From: Amanita rubescens
Taxonomy: Eukaryota > Basidiomycota > Agaricomycetes > Agaricales > Amanitaceae
DNA length: 64,000 nucleotides
NCBI GenBank assembly: GCA_015039365.1
Contig: WION01000043.1
Coordinates: 186,001-250,000 of the forward strand
Reading direction: 5' to 3'
Within the stretch, counting starts at the first letter, position 1, and the number at the start of each line of letters is the position of its first letter. Of the stretch, positions 33,005 to 45,200 are shown one piece after another. The notes beneath the pieces are model-generated. The model did not search any database, had not been told where the DNA came from, and saw only the letters and a list, made by a program, of their open reading frames with translations. The position numbers and the translations under genes are program-made.

Positions 33005-33330
33005 AGTGCCAATAGCAGCACTGGTGGCAGTGCTCTCTCTTTGTGCGCTCTCTCTTTACGCTCTCTTTACGCTCTCTTTTACACTCTCTTTACACTCTCT
33101 TTACACTCTCTTTACACTCTCTTTACACTCTCTTTACACTCTCTTTACACTCTCTTTACACTCTCTCTTTATGCTCTCTTTATGCTCTCTTTAGTACGCG
33201 AGTTTGTGCTCCTACATGGCAAGTCTCTGACGACACACGGGCTTTATACGTAGTACCCAAAACATTACAGAGCACACTTGCGGTTCCTCTGCACCGTTCT
33301 TCCTTCTCACATGCTTGAACTCTTCCAATT
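33005..33330 (+). repeat. Dispersed repeat family S, copy B (expanded 11-bp minisatellite)
   Basis: Same order as copy A at 26945, but with about twelve 11-mers (mostly CTCTCTTTACA) between the GGCAGTGCTCTCTC head and the 120-bp tail. Copies A and B are direct repeats bracketing the transposase gene. Confidence 0.85.
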
Positions 33331-33548
33331 TGGCCTGTAACAAGGATGGTGCTTGCGGTACCCTCCGAGTTAATAGGCAATCATTCTGTGGTCGTTTTCT
33401 TCCTGTACAGCAAGTTCTGCAGCCGTAGGCTGCTTGGGTTCTAGCGCTAGAGGTAAAGCTTCCAATACGCGCTTCTTCCTTTCTATGCCATCCACACACA
33501 CAGGTTTGGTGCCCGGCATACGTCCTTGATCAGGCCCCAAAAAACTCT
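33331..33548. other. Short spacer, no gene seen
   Basis: Sequence between repeat S copy B and the Yta7-like pseudogene. Nothing recognisable. Confidence 0.4.
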
Positions 33549-34690
33549 AATGATCTGTTTCTACCGCGATGGTGCAGTCACTGTAACACGATTTCCTTTC
33601 GTTGGGCCAAACCAAGACTTTACGTCTCGTGGCAAGGATGCAAAGTCACCATCAACAATAAGAGTATCGAGTCGGTGGGAGATAAGGGTATCCAACATTG
33701 CACGAACAGTCGACCGAGAAGTTTCTGGTACAGCCGCACACCGGCCTACAAGCAATGGAATATAGATAACGGAAGGTTGATGTTGCTTTGCTTCGATGAA
33801 AAGCTGCACTTCTACACTCATAACGGTAGAGTCGCTCGTTGAAGTGTCAAGTTCTAGACTCTGGATACTTCTAGGTGGTGCAATGCGGCAGCGCCGACGA
33901 AGATCTGTCCTATGTCAAGTGGTCTGTGAATCACGACTCCTGGGCGGTATACGCGGAGGGATCGCATCGCTGAGGAAACATCGGTTAGTTGGGCCTTGAT
34001 TGACTAATGACGATACATACCCTGCATTAACATCTCCTTTTCCACTGCACCTGCTTCTCCTCCCACATCCTCGTATTCGGCTTCGTGGCGATAAAGGTCT
34101 TCCCATGGCCATAACTATTCTTAACTTGCTCTAGGGCCTCGCCTAGTAGAAGCACGGATTATACTTATGAGAGAAAATCCAAATTCAAAAAACGTACTCT
34201 TAACAGAGATCATAAAGTCTTGTAATCTCCAGTTTGAGCAGCAGTCTATCAGATGACTTGTATACTTGAGGGTATCGTCTTTGTACCCCATTCAGGGCTG
34301 TCTCTGTGCAGAGCGCCTATGGAAAGCATAAGCAATTGCAGTTATTGGGTACGCATATACTTACCTACAGATCGGCACCACCATAACCTTTGGTCATCGT
34401 GGCTAATCCTCTAAACGCTCTTTGACCTCTTCACCTCCATCCTCGCCCCAATGCTTAAAATCTTCTCCCTCGCATCCGCGTCGGTAGGCAGAAATGAAAC
34501 TCCCGGACAAACCGCCCCAGCCTTCGTAGCGCAGGGTCAACAGCATCAGGCCTGTTGCTTGCACCAATGGTGACGATCTGGCCATGTCCGTCCATCCCGT
34601 TCATTAATGATGGAAGCACGGATCTGATCTTGTTTCGAAGATCGCACAGGTGCCTGGATATCCTGGAAAGGTCCTGCTAGCGGAGGCCGT
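33549..34690 (-). pseudogene. Captured fragment of an ATAD2/Yta7-type AAA+ ATPase, decayed
   Basis: Minus-strand blocks in family order. First AAA domain: PVRSSKQDQIRAS near 34650, LMNGMDGHGQIVTIGASNRP, then DAVDPALRRLGRFVREFHF with the sensor and arginine region (about 34600-34470). Second AAA domain: GQIFVGAAALHHLE near 33900, VQLFIEAKQHQPSVIYIP, VPETSRSTVRAMLDTL and LPRDVKSWFGPT ending at a TAG (33821-33561). The second block aligns by eye with the C-terminal AAA-like domain of human ATAD2 (EAR..PSIVYMP..AVSETVRAT..LPEEVK). Frames shift and stops interrupt, and the Walker A and bromodomain regions are not seen. Yta7/ATAD2 are single-copy chromatin ATPases, so a decayed piece within the giant element points to capture of host DNA. 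Confidence 0.7.
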
Positions 34691-35345
34691 CGAGACGATC
34701 GGCTGGTATTAGGTAAGGAATCGCTGCGTCGTCCAACGCAGCATTTTCCTCACCCGACTCACCATCAGACGAGAACGGGGGAGATCCGCCTCCAGGTCGC
34801 CGTGCAGGAGGTAACTTATCACCTAGAGCAATCGTGCGTGTCGGTGGAGATGGAAGTTTAGATGAACCAAGCCGATTTACGTTCTGGAACGGGAGGGGAA
34901 CTGCGGAGATGGCTGTGACGTTCTATTTGATATCCGGGGCGGAGGGGTCTGTAAAATAGCAGAAGTAGGTGCAGAAGGCCCAGGGTCAGATGTAGGGGCG
35001 GCATTAGGCCGACGTGTCCGCAGGGGTGGATTAAAGCTTGAACTTGATGGTATTGGTGAAGAAGGGGAATCATTAACCGGTGCCAAGGACTTTGAGCGAG
35101 TCCAGGGAGGGGGCGGAGGAGGTACGATGTGTGTAGAATTAGTAGCGCTAGATGTATGTATCGAAAATACGCATCCGAAGAGGGCGCGGAACCCGCTCCA
35201 ACGGGAGGTGCAGTCTTGAAGTTCAACTGTTCTGCTTTTGCTTCGTCGTCCGAGAAGGGACTTGGAGCAGTGCTAAAGTCTTCAGATTGCAAAGTTTCTT
35301 GTGAGGCTTGGGGTAGGTTTGAGGGTTCCGTAGGGGGTATCTAGA
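34691..35345 (-). pseudogene. Pro/Ser-rich coding remnant, unidentified
   Basis: Minus-strand frames 35292-34858 and 35086-34877 overlap and appear to be one protein split by a frameshift: MQSEDFSTAPSPFSDDEAKA, then PPPPPPWTRSKSLAPVNDSP and QTPPPRISNRTSQPSPQFP. Low complexity, no domain. It lies directly upstream of the Yta7-like piece in the same orientation and could be its disordered N-terminal part or a separate captured exon. Confidence 0.35.
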
Positions 35346-35449
35346 GCAAGTCACATTGTCGCTGGTTTTCGGCTTGGATTATCTATGGTATGATTAGAGT
35401 AATGCGTTAGAGTCGTTGAAGGATACGTACTATGACCATCATGATTCCG

Positions 35450-35900
35450 CTCGTACCGGAAGAGGCGGTTGATGCTCCTCCAAGCGTCCGCAGCCGGATA
35501 CTCGAGGGGATTCCGAACCCGAGGATGCTGACTTTTCTGCCGAGCGTCTGGCTACCCGAGCTGATCGTACTTGGGTGACTGGTGAACTGGTGACGCGCAG
35601 TGAGGCTGAAGTGCTGAAGTGACGACACCGCCATATGTGACATGTGATGACGCTCGTACCCAATTTGGGAAGTGCGTCCACCAACGCGTAAAACGTTGGC
35701 TGCAGGGCGAACCAGGAGGTGTGGGGAATGATGGCATAGAGAAAAAATGTCGAGGGTAATTATGCGGTACTTTTTGATGCAACTAATTATGTGGTAGGAT
35801 AAGGATTAGTGATAAATACGAATGTGTTTAAAATTGAGACTTACTCTATCAGTCGGAGTGGGAGAGATTCGCGGTACGTTCAGAAGTTGAAAGGGGCACC
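35450..35900 (-). repeat. Dispersed repeat family R1, copy b (long form)
   Basis: Contains the core shared with copy a, plus a downstream part that encodes, on the minus strand, SPCSQRFTRWWTHFPNWV and, further on, a GTCAGCATCCTCGG..ACGCTTGGAGGAGCATC block shared only with copy d at 49380-49480. Confidence 0.75.
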
Positions 35901-36249
35901 GTAGGGCGACAGAGGATGGGGGAGGTGAGCGGGGAGGGACGCCGTGGGTTGCGAGGCTATGATGTACGGGGGTTGCGCCCGTAAAAGGAAAGCCGCGATA
36001 TGTATCGATGTAGAGAGGCAGTTAGCAGTATGGAGTGGATGCATTTGAATGCTGCTTACGCCGTCTTCTCATTTGCCTCCCCCAAAGAGGCCGACGAAGG
36101 GGCAATATAGGGGTCCATCATTTGCCTTTCCTTCTGAGCGTGTGCGGTCCAGGTTCTGGCGAAGCGCCGTGATGTGCGAGGCCGGGCCTCTCTTCATCTC
36201 CCTCCGAGCCGCATCCTCACAATCATTCACCGCCTTCTTCTTCGTCCTT
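35901..36249. other. Spacer, no gene seen
   Basis: GC-rich short frames only. Confidence 0.4.
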
Positions 36250-36620
36250 GCTAGCGAAGTCGTGAGCCACTGAAGCTCAGCACATCGTCTACCATCTGCC
36301 AGGCCCTTGACCCTCTCGTCAAGAGAGCTGTTTCGACTGGAATACCGTTGCGGTAGCCCTCGTATTCACACTGCAAGGTCAGGAAGGTGCGAACACATCC
36401 TCTTGATTTGGAAAAAATAATATGGAAGTCGAGATCATGGGGTAAAAATGCCAACACATTGGCCAAATGGTCCAAGGCACTGAACCCATGTTAAGGAACG
36501 GTTGTCGTTCAGAGCTTCATCAAACTTACTATCAGTTTGCCGATCCTCAAGCAGAACCTTTGCTTCCACAGATACCAAGAGGGGAGATGGCGTGTGTTCG
36601 CCAGCTATCACTGATTGCTA
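36250..36620 (-). pseudogene. Truncated copy of the 5' end of the 648-aa gene at 39597-41635
   Basis: On the minus strand it reads GTGGAAGCAAAGGTTCTGC (ATG changed to GTG), keeps the first intron (GTAAGTTTGATG..TTCAG at the same position) and then CTTGGACCATTTG, before diverging into an open frame (36475-36251). Intron retention shows DNA-level duplication, not retrocopying. Truncated and without a start codon, so non-functional. Confidence 0.7.
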
Positions 36621-37003
36621 ATAATCTAACGCAAAACAAAAGACTGAAGAAAGTGACATACCAAGAAAAGCAGTTTATTGCAAGAAGTGTTGATGAGGAG
36701 AGGCCTTTTGAAAGGCCCGGGACCAACCAGGCAACGAGAAGGGACCCGAGAGTCTAACTCATGCAAGCGACGTAACGTCTAACCGCCGTGCGATGGTCTT
36801 GAGGAGGGGAGGGAGACAGCTCCTAGCCGTTTCCAGCAGGAGTGAAGGTTTGGAAGATCCAGATTCTAGCCTCGGGTCGGCGCGCTAGGCACTCTCTTTG
36901 GTGATGTTTGGCACACTCCTTCGCGTGACTCGGCACTCTCTCGCGCGGCTCCACTACTCTATTTCCCATACCCCTTATACCCGTCAGACGTTCTATTTTA
37001 AGA
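36621..37003. other. Upstream region of the JmjC gene
   Basis: Holds scattered GGCACTCTCTTTGG and CACTCTCTCGCG words related to repeat family S and to 39390-39460. TATA-like TTATAC at about 36978. Confidence 0.4.
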
Positions 37004-39128
37004 ATGACTCAAGGTAGTACTACTAAAGGTGTAATCCGTCATAACTGACAAAATGCCGTCTAAGAACAATACCAGACGTTTGATAAACAGTTCATATATG
37101 AATCAAAACAGACGCAATATCAAGTCTTTGTTGGTCCCCATACCCCGCCGGACGACATGGGCAAACTTGGTGACATTGGCGTTGAAACTACCCATCTAGA
37201 TGATGTTATAGATATCCTAAAGCTCGGCAACAAAATAAAACTGCCAAACAATTATGAAAAACACCGCGTATATTATAGGACCAAAGATGGCTGGACGCCC
37301 GTGAATAAGTATACTAGGAACCCTGATAACCATAAACCTTGTACTACGCACCCGGCCCAAAATTCGTTTGTCCTGGAGCCCTTCTCATTCACGTGGAGAA
37401 ACGTTAGAAATTACTATGGTGACAGCAACCGCAAAATATTTGATCAACTTCCGGATTTAATGTCGCGAGATCGGGAGGCAGCAGAACTATCCACAGGTAC
37501 GGAGAATGGGAATTTTTGTTGAAAGCATCAAGTCACTAACGCTGGAGGAAAGGTGGTGAGCAAGAACTTTCGAAAAAACGTGCACGAACTGGGTCGCTTC
37601 CTGGTGACAGCAACCACGAACTATTTGATCAATTGGACTCAACGGCAGGAGATCGGGAGGCAGTTGAAATATCCATAGGTACAGGGAACAAGAATTTTGG
37701 TTGAAAGCGTCGAGTCACTAACGCTTGAGGACAGGTGGTGAGCAAAAATCGAAAAAACGTGCACGAACTGGGTCGCTTCCTGGTGACAGCAACCACGAAC
37801 TATTTGATCAATTGGATTCAACGACAGGAGATCGGGAGGCAGTTGAAATATCGATAGGTACAGGGAATGAGAATTTTGGTTGAAAGCGTCGAGTCACTAA
37901 CGCTTGAGGACAGGTGGTGAGCAAAAATCGAAAAAACGAGCTCGAGCGGAGTCACTTCACCGTAATACCCGTTCTCCCTGCAAAGAAACCGTTCTGAAAA
38001 TATTTTTTAGCTCCTCCATGTGACGAAAACAAATGGATCATGAAAGAACATGATCGGTGGATGAAGCCACCTATCACCTTTGGCACGCACCCAACACTGC
38101 ATGATCAGGGATCTCGAATCCTTCTGAAGTTAGCGGCGTTGTCATTCCCGATCCCTTCATGGCCTGATGGACCAAGGCCTGGTGGGCCAGAACCAAAACA
38201 TATCAAAATCATCCATATTCATACCGGTCATCTCAAGGCCAAACCGGACATGAACGATGTAGTGAAGGACTTAATACAAGCAAGCGTAAAAAATGGCCAT
38301 ATAAGCACCATCAACTTCAGGAAAAATGGTCCCGCAGACCACATCCCCATCGAAACAGTGATCAAATCACTCACGTTGTCTGCAGGCCGCCATGATGCGC
38401 CGCCTGAAGGGGTGAACCAACTCGGCGCTCTCACCATTCCTGCATCCAAATCTGGCTTAGGTAGCATTGACCTCCTACCGAAACAGGTCAAGGACTGCAC
38501 GGAGGTTGTGTATGAGCTGAGGAACGCGGATAGCAAGAAATCGAACAAGAACCTTGTGCCGTTTTGGGCAAGCTGTCTCATCCCAATGGGAGCCATCACC
38601 GGCCCGCATACGGATTATTCCGGAAGTTCCCAGGTCATTCAACACATCGAAGGACGAAAACTTTGGCTTTGCTGGCCCCCTACTCCTCACAATCTCGACG
38701 TCTATCTTCGAAAACATCAATCAGGACATGAAGAAACCTTTTCAACCGAGGATGGCATTGATCAATTGCAGGACATGGAACTGTTGCTGTTGGATGGTAA
38801 ACAAACATGTTTTACACTGCCTGGAGGGACAATCCATGCGGTCCTGACGTTGACACCAAGCTGTCATACTGGATTAAAGGTTTGGCGCATGGAAGATCTC
38901 GAGGCAGCAAAGAGGATGTACAAGATTCAATCAGAGATTATGGATCAAAGGGAGAGATTGGATAAAAGTACCTTTGACTTCTGCAAAGAATTCTTTGGGG
39001 ACTTGAAGGAGGAACTCAAACAATGGGACGAGCTGCGAAATAAAAACTTGGATAATTGGAAGGTCAACGAGGAGATTCAGCGGTGGATCTTGGACTGCGA
39101 AGAAAGGATGGCCCAATATAGGTTGTAG
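37004..39128 (+). CDS. JmjC-type Fe(II)/2-oxoglutarate dioxygenase, intact, six exons, 618 aa
   Basis: Exons 37004-37013, 37065-37496, 37553-37678, 37735-37857, 37914-37961 and 38011-39128. A 10-nt first exon (MTQ) is followed by a GTAGTA..AAG intron; phases close to TAG. The C-terminal half has a cupin/JmjC core: GPHTDYSGSSQVIQHIEG gives the H446-x-D448 iron pair, KLWLCWPP follows, and LPGGTIHAVLTL gives the distal iron ligand H522. The last 80 residues are a helical Glu/Lys-rich region. The middle is built from a tandemly duplicated exon encoding GGEQKSKKRARTGSLPGD and SNHELFDQLDS, with a nuclear-localisation-like KKRAR in each copy. JmjC enzymes demethylate histones or hydroxylate proteins; the substrate here is unknown. 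It is a cargo gene of the giant element and looks functional. Confidence 0.85.
37553..37913 (+). repeat. Tandem exon-plus-intron duplication in the JmjC gene
   Basis: 37553-37734 (exon 126, intron 56 nt) and 37735-37913 (exon 123, intron 56 nt) are near-identical. The end of exon 2 with intron 2 (about 37460-37552) and the start of exon 5 are partial further copies. Reading frame and splice sites are kept in every copy. Confidence 0.9.
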
Positions 39129-39596
39129 ACACATATTTATCATAGTAATAACATTAAAATGTACATAGGGACAGGACAATGCATCTAACTTGTTGATTTG
39201 GGACCAAAAGCGCCGTCAACCAAGATCCAATTGAAACAGTGTGTGTGGCCATTCGATTAAGAAAAAAGGTGACCCAGAAGCCTCGGGACCCGCCTTCAAC
39301 GACGTTCTTCGAAGCGGCCATGAAGTTGGCAAACGGTTGCCGCAGCCTCGACCGAACTTAAGTTCGCCGCTGGCACTCAGCGTCGCTTCTCTTTGACCTC
39401 TCTTTGGCACTCTCTTTGGTGCTCTCTTTGCACTCTCTTTGGTGCTCTCTTTGGCATCGCACCGGGCAACTTCGACTCAGAGTCGTTAACTGGCCTCACG
39501 TAGTAATATACTTAGCAGGTGTCTGAAACGAAAATTTCTTGCAAGTACTGGCACTGATAATAATTACACACTTAAAATAACAAGCAATTACAATTT
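39129..39596. other. Intergenic, with CTCTCTTTGG/TGC motif repeats
   Basis: Convergent 3' ends of the JmjC gene and the 648-aa gene. At 39390-39460 there are six CTCTCTTTGG(T/C)(G/A)C-like words, relatives of the family S 11-mer. Confidence 0.55.
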
Positions 39597-41635
39597 TTAC
39601 GGTAATGTTGTTGGAATAATAGCAGCCCGACCAAAGTAGTGGAAGTATGTCTGTGTATAGTATCGGGCGAGGGCATATTCATAGTATAATAATTCAATCT
39701 CGGGAGCGTCGACTGTTGGTATAGGCAATCGTGCTAGATCATGATATCGATGATAATCAACCCATTCAAACATCACCCGGCGCAGTGCGTTGAGATACGG
39801 TAATCGATCCCGGACGTTAGGCGATGCCAAACCCCGACAAGCATTTTGAACCGAAACTGACGCAAGGTGGTGAGGTTGGTCAGGACGGAAGTAGAAACAG
39901 CGCAAAACAAGTTCCTCCCGTACCAGGGAGCCCAGCTCCTGAGGTCGATCCTCAAACAAGCGTCGATCGAGAGCACGGCGATCCAGCATGAGGAGTTCAA
40001 ACCGAAATGATAATTCTGAGATCCCCCACATGTTTTCCTGCGCCTCGCGCACCGAGAATTCCCTATCAAGAACCTTATGGAGATTGGATACGTCGATTCC
40101 CAATTCAGTCGCCTCCGGTGATAACAAAAGTTTGAGAAATTCCCGAGAAGCTCCCGCCTTGCTCTCTGAATTAGGTGCACGCCCACCAAGTAATGTACGC
40201 CAGTCCTGACCCGAAAGTAGCCGGACCTTAGAGGCATTTGACGCGAGGCGATAGATACATATGTCGCGTATGATGGTCCAAGTAGTGAGATACCGGTTGC
40301 GTCGATTAGCGTTGTCACCAGAACAGAAGATGCCAGGTTCTGGGAACGCATACTTCCCGTCATTGTCTGCAAGCTTGGTTTGTGAAAACAGCATTTCCGG
40401 ACTGCGGTCCACAGCACCAAGTGCCTTCTGCCACGATTCTAGCGGAGGCGACATGTACGGGCCGTCAATCGGATCGAACTTATCGCGGGATAGAGGTTGA
40501 CCTGGTTTCCCAGAGCGCCGAGGATCTGCCGAGATGAGACTATGCCCAATGTACTGAAAAGAGTAACCTACACGGTTGGGACCTTGCACTGGTGTTCCGA
40601 CAATCCCGCGATGGCCCAGTAGTACGGCCGCTCTGGACAAACTCGTGCGGTCTGATTCCTTTGGGATTTCCATCGCTGAAAAGGTCCGTGTAGCAAAGTG
40701 ACTTCAGCCCATGCTTGGAAATTGCACAAAATCTGCTGTAATTTGAATCGCCGACGTATATACGCGGGAAAGGCATGGGGTAATCGTCCAATTCCAGCAC
40801 GTCTTTTGGTTGAATAACATTCGTGATAGTTAAGATATTCTCGGTAGAGAAGGAGGACAAGGGACGTATAAGCCAATATGGGATGCCTGCAGAAAACAAC
40901 CTCTCCGCAACATGAGCCTCTCGAACGAAGCAACCAATGACACTGGCCGTCGTCTTTGCGAGAGGGATACGACCGTCCATGTGGGGTTCGTAGATCTCTA
41001 TGTAGTCCATCAGAGCCCGGAGTTCCATCCACTGACGTTGAACTTGTCGACATTCAAATAGAACTTCTTTTCGCGTCATTGCAACTGCTCTCAAGCGACT
41101 GAGAGTGCGGTGGAGGTTTACAGAGAGTGAATGTGTCAATGGATGAGGATTAATTTTCGTTCGGTATTGCTCCACCCGTTGGTTGAGTCGTTCGCAGCAC
41201 CGTCCCATCGACTGCAATTCATGATACGACAAGAACCCAATCCCAATATCCCATCCGTGACGTAGCATTGGCTCAAAATTTTCACGAATGGGATTCCACC
41301 ACATGATTGAATCCTCTGCCGCTTGTCCTTCACGTTTGGGAATGCAGCAGAGATACGGCGCCGAGTACGAAAATGGTTGGGGCCATTGCGTGTGATCATC
41401 CGGACCATAGCGACCATCGAACCTGGCGTATACGTTGCAAGGACCGGGAGGTGCAAATACATCATCTTGGTTTGGTGTGGCAACATAGAAGTCGTGATAC
41501 TGGGGATGAAGAGCAGCAACTCGTGCGTCAAATGGTCCAAGAGGTACTGAAATCATGCTCAGAAACCCTTGTCGTTCATGCTGTTTTTAACTTACCGTCA
41601 GGTCTCCGGTTCTCGAGCAGAGTTTTTGCTTCCAT
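39597..41635 (-). CDS. Protein of unknown function, 648 aa, intact, three exons
   Basis: Exons on the minus strand: 41635-41596, 41546-40583 and 40539-39597. Introns are 49 nt (GTAAGT..CAG) and 43 nt (GTCCCA..TAG); phases close. The start MEAKTLLENRRPD is chosen because it precedes a good donor and because a truncated paralogue at 36250-36620 keeps the same exon-intron edge. Notable blocks: GWDIGIGFLSYHELQSMG, a helical RLNQRVEQYRTK region, IPYWLIRPLSSFSTENIL, MPFPRIYVGDSNYSRF, and in the last exon GKYAFPEPGIF, QDWRTLLGG and AREAQENMWGISELSFRFEL-like sequence. I recognise the style from mushroom genomes as a multi-copy uncharacterised family but cannot give a function. Cargo of the giant element, convergent with the JmjC gene. 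Confidence 0.75.
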
Positions 41636-42293
41636 AGACAGCCAGAGGGCAGATGGCATATCTGAGTGGGGTAACGGGTATAAATTAACATCATGCAAAA
41701 CAAAAGACTGAGGAAGCACTGGCATACCGTGACTGAGACGGAGTATTCAAGTTGACTATAGCGGTGACAGGAAGAGACCTGATGAACAGCGCGGGGAAAA
41801 CTTAGGTTGAACTAGATCCAAATTAATTGAACAGCTGGGTTAACTTTAGATTGAAAAAGTAAAGCCGTGGTGACAGACGTCTCACTACAGCGTTGCTGCG
41901 AGTGCGACTCGGATGTGACTGGTGACTAGGACTAGTGACTAGTGACGCCTGTCAATGGCAATTGAACTTGGTGGATGACGAAGAAAGAATGTAATATCAC
42001 GACTCGGACAACTCACAGTGGCGGCGATGGCACGTCACACTACATGTCATTGGACTGAACTGGTACGGTCGTGTTAACTCAAAATCATCACCGCAGCCAT
42101 TGCCGGTGCTACTGCAAGTTAAACAATAGAAGGTACTAGCGGCCATAGAGCTTGATTCACGATATGAATATCAAATAAACATTGCGGCATGAACCCGTTT
42201 GTCCTACGCAGACTAACATAGCAACAACCGAAACCTGACGTATGGAATTCCGAATTATAATCTAAGAAATTTGAGTCTGCTAGCGAGTCCCAC
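41636..42293. other. Intergenic, no gene seen
   Basis: Contains short GTGACTGGTGACTAGGACTAGTGACTAGTGAC iterations near 41915-41950. Otherwise featureless. Confidence 0.5.
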
Positions 42294-45200
42294 CTAGTAC
42301 GAGTGAACTGGGGCAGGTCCGGCCGAATTCGCTATGGCGTCGAGATAATAGTCTTTATTGAATGTGACTGCAGACGCTGCACCTGCGCTGCTACTAGTGC
42401 TGAGCTCTGTCTCGCTTTCCTGCCCTGGATAATGGTCCTTGGCTGACTTGCCAAGCGACAGTGGCTGTGTTACGTTTAGTTTGGTTAATTCATTGCATAG
42501 ATATAGTTGGAATTTCTGAACCATAGATTGATGGACGTCATTAGGAATCCATTCCGGCAACACTGCTGGATAGATAGTGGAGTGACAGCCACGAGCAATC
42601 AGGTTGTGTCGCCCATCTTGGTTCAAGATACGCAAAAGCTCCCAGCAAACAGGACAACACAGCTTCGACACCGAAATCAAAGTTTTATCCGGTACATCCT
42701 ATAAACGAATACAATCATCAATAGGTGGTGAATGGATGTAAGATAACATGCCTGATCCAAGGAGGGCTGGGTTTGAACAGTGTTATTCTGGTTGGGGTCG
42801 AAATTCATCGCGAGCATTGCATTAATGCCATGGTGTCCTGTAAGGAGCCCAAGGAGAGCTTCGGTATGAATGCCCAGATAGTAAACCTTGGGTGGCCCAT
42901 CCCTTGTCCCGTCCAATATATTCCCAAAAGAGTTGACGGCACGAGACATCCGAGCCCAGCAATTTCTGCGATCTTCGGCGCCCTTCCCCTTCAACCCCTT
43001 GTTCCCGTCCCCTTCCCCGTCCCCGTCCTTTTCCTTGTCCCTGTCCTCGTCCTCGCCCTCGTCCTCGCCCCTGCCCCTGCCCCTGCCCCTGCCCCTGCCC
43101 CTGCCCCTGCCCCTGCCCCTCCTTCCCTTTCCCTTTCCCTTTCCCTTGCCCTTTCCCTTTCCCTTATCTTTATCCCTATCTCCGTCCTTGTTAGTGAGAG
43201 CTCGTATCCGATTCTCGAGATCGTCACAAATACCAGACTTATCAAGTTGAGAGGACCTTGTGGCATCTATTGCCCGATGGATGATAGCCTTGAAATCGTC
43301 CCAAGTCGGCACAACGTATCGCGTGCGCCTGGCGTTGACGATCGTCAATTTGAGTGGGTGAGACGCGGGGTGGCGAATCTGGTGTTCTAACACTCGCTTG
43401 CCGAGGAATTGCATGACAAGCACCTTAAGCCACCGAACCACAGCATCTGGATCAGGGGTGTCATTTATCTGCATGAAACCTGGTCAACATAACGTTTACA
43501 ATAGATATTCTGCATACCTCCAATGCTGCATTTGCATCAACATCAGTCAGCAAATCCTCTTTAACGTTTATCATGTGAGCACGGGCAAATGTAGCATAAT
43601 TGGCCTGATTCTGGTGTAGAGGAACCAGGCTCCTGAGACCGTACCCATTGATGTTACAGGCATCAATATGGGCTGCAAATGATGCCGAGGAAACCACGCA
43701 AACCAACAGCCTGGTCGACACCCTCATTGTACCAAAGGCCTTCTCCAACGCTTCACGACCCGATGGCTCCAGATCCGACCCCGTCTGAGGAGTTTTAGAC
43801 TCGTATAAACCATGGAAGTGACTGAGACACTGCGCGAACATAAGGAATGCTGCCACAACGAGATGATGGAATTCTTCTGCAGTCTCCTTGGAGTAGATAT
43901 CTACCCCAGACCTGAATGCGTCCATCAGGTTCTTGATGGATTTTCCTGGAATAGCACCCTGCACCATGACGATCACGTCGGGGTTATGTTCAATGAAGCT
44001 GGCTAGTGTATTATCCTTGAGTTTTCGATGGGACTTGCTCTCGCCGTCGTCGCCATCGCCCTCCTCACCCTCCTCCTCACCCTCCTCCTCACCCTCCTCC
44101 TCGCTCTCCTCCTCACCCTCCTCACCCTCCTCTTCGTCGTCATAGGTCTGGATTCCACCATTGTATTCCCAGAGATGAAACAGGTTGAAAATGAGCCCAA
44201 TGCCCCGCCAGCAGGTGACTCGGCGATACATCTTCTTCCAGGTGACGGAAAGAAGATAATCAAAGAAGATCTGGGAGTTTTGGGTTCGCGAAGCTGGATC
44301 TTGCCTGTATTCATGAAGGTAGGCACAAAGAGCCGCGGCATGCTTTTCCAGAGTAACTGGGTTCCTGAGGATAGAAGATGAGAATTGAAGTGAGACCAAT
44401 AGAGATACTCACGACGACATATAATACAAGCCCCTCAAATTTTTGATCTCTTGCCATGCTGCCTGTCCTTCGGCCAGGTCAATTTCAGTGAACGATACGT
44501 CGGAAGGGTCGGAAGGGTCGGAGGAAGCGTTCTGAGCGGCGGCGATATTTAGCTCCATTGTCGAGATCCCGTCGACCTCAACAGGGATGACAAGATCTTC
44601 ATCGCCTACTTCCCTCTGCATGCCACCGTTGCCTTGAACTTTTGCGCCCTCTACATCCCCTATCGGCAGCGTACCGGCGTTGTCTTCTGGTATTGGTATC
44701 ACTGAAGTTGGCTTGGGTTTATCGGACTGCATGCTGTTGAATAAGGAGACGACAGCTTCCAGGTGCGCCGTTCGATAAGAGGTAGCGATAACCTCCTGGT
44801 CTAGTACAAGAACTGATGCAATTGCTTCCAGTGGCGCGAAATCCTCTGCATGCATTTCTGCCTTTGCCTTGTTGTGCTTCGCGTATTCTTCAAGTTCTGG
44901 ATTTTCTAAATACCCATGCATGCAGGCGTCGCCATTTCCATTATTCAACACAACAGCTATACGTAGCAAAAGGGAGAGCGCAGTAAAGTCCTCGCATTTC
45001 TGGATTTGAGGATCTTCATCGGCTTCTCTGGGCGTGGGAGGCAATGTGGAATCGGCTTCACTGGAGGGAGCCAATGTGGAATCGGCTTCACTGGGCGTGG
45101 TAGGCCATGTGGAATCGGCTTCACTGGGCGTGGCAGGCCATGTGGAATCGGCTTCACTGGGCGTGGCAGGCATCATGGAAATAGCAATCGAAGAGGGACA

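Noticed and set aside
33043..33253. Protein of LHSLYTLFTLS repeats
   Set aside because: All three frames of the 11-bp minisatellite are open and give similar peptides; there is no start context or conservation. The same applies to the inverted copy at 55400.
42888..43390. Pro/Leu/Ser-rich plus-strand ORFs opposite the deaminase
   Set aside because: They are antisense shadows of the GK/RG repeat tract in the deaminase gene.
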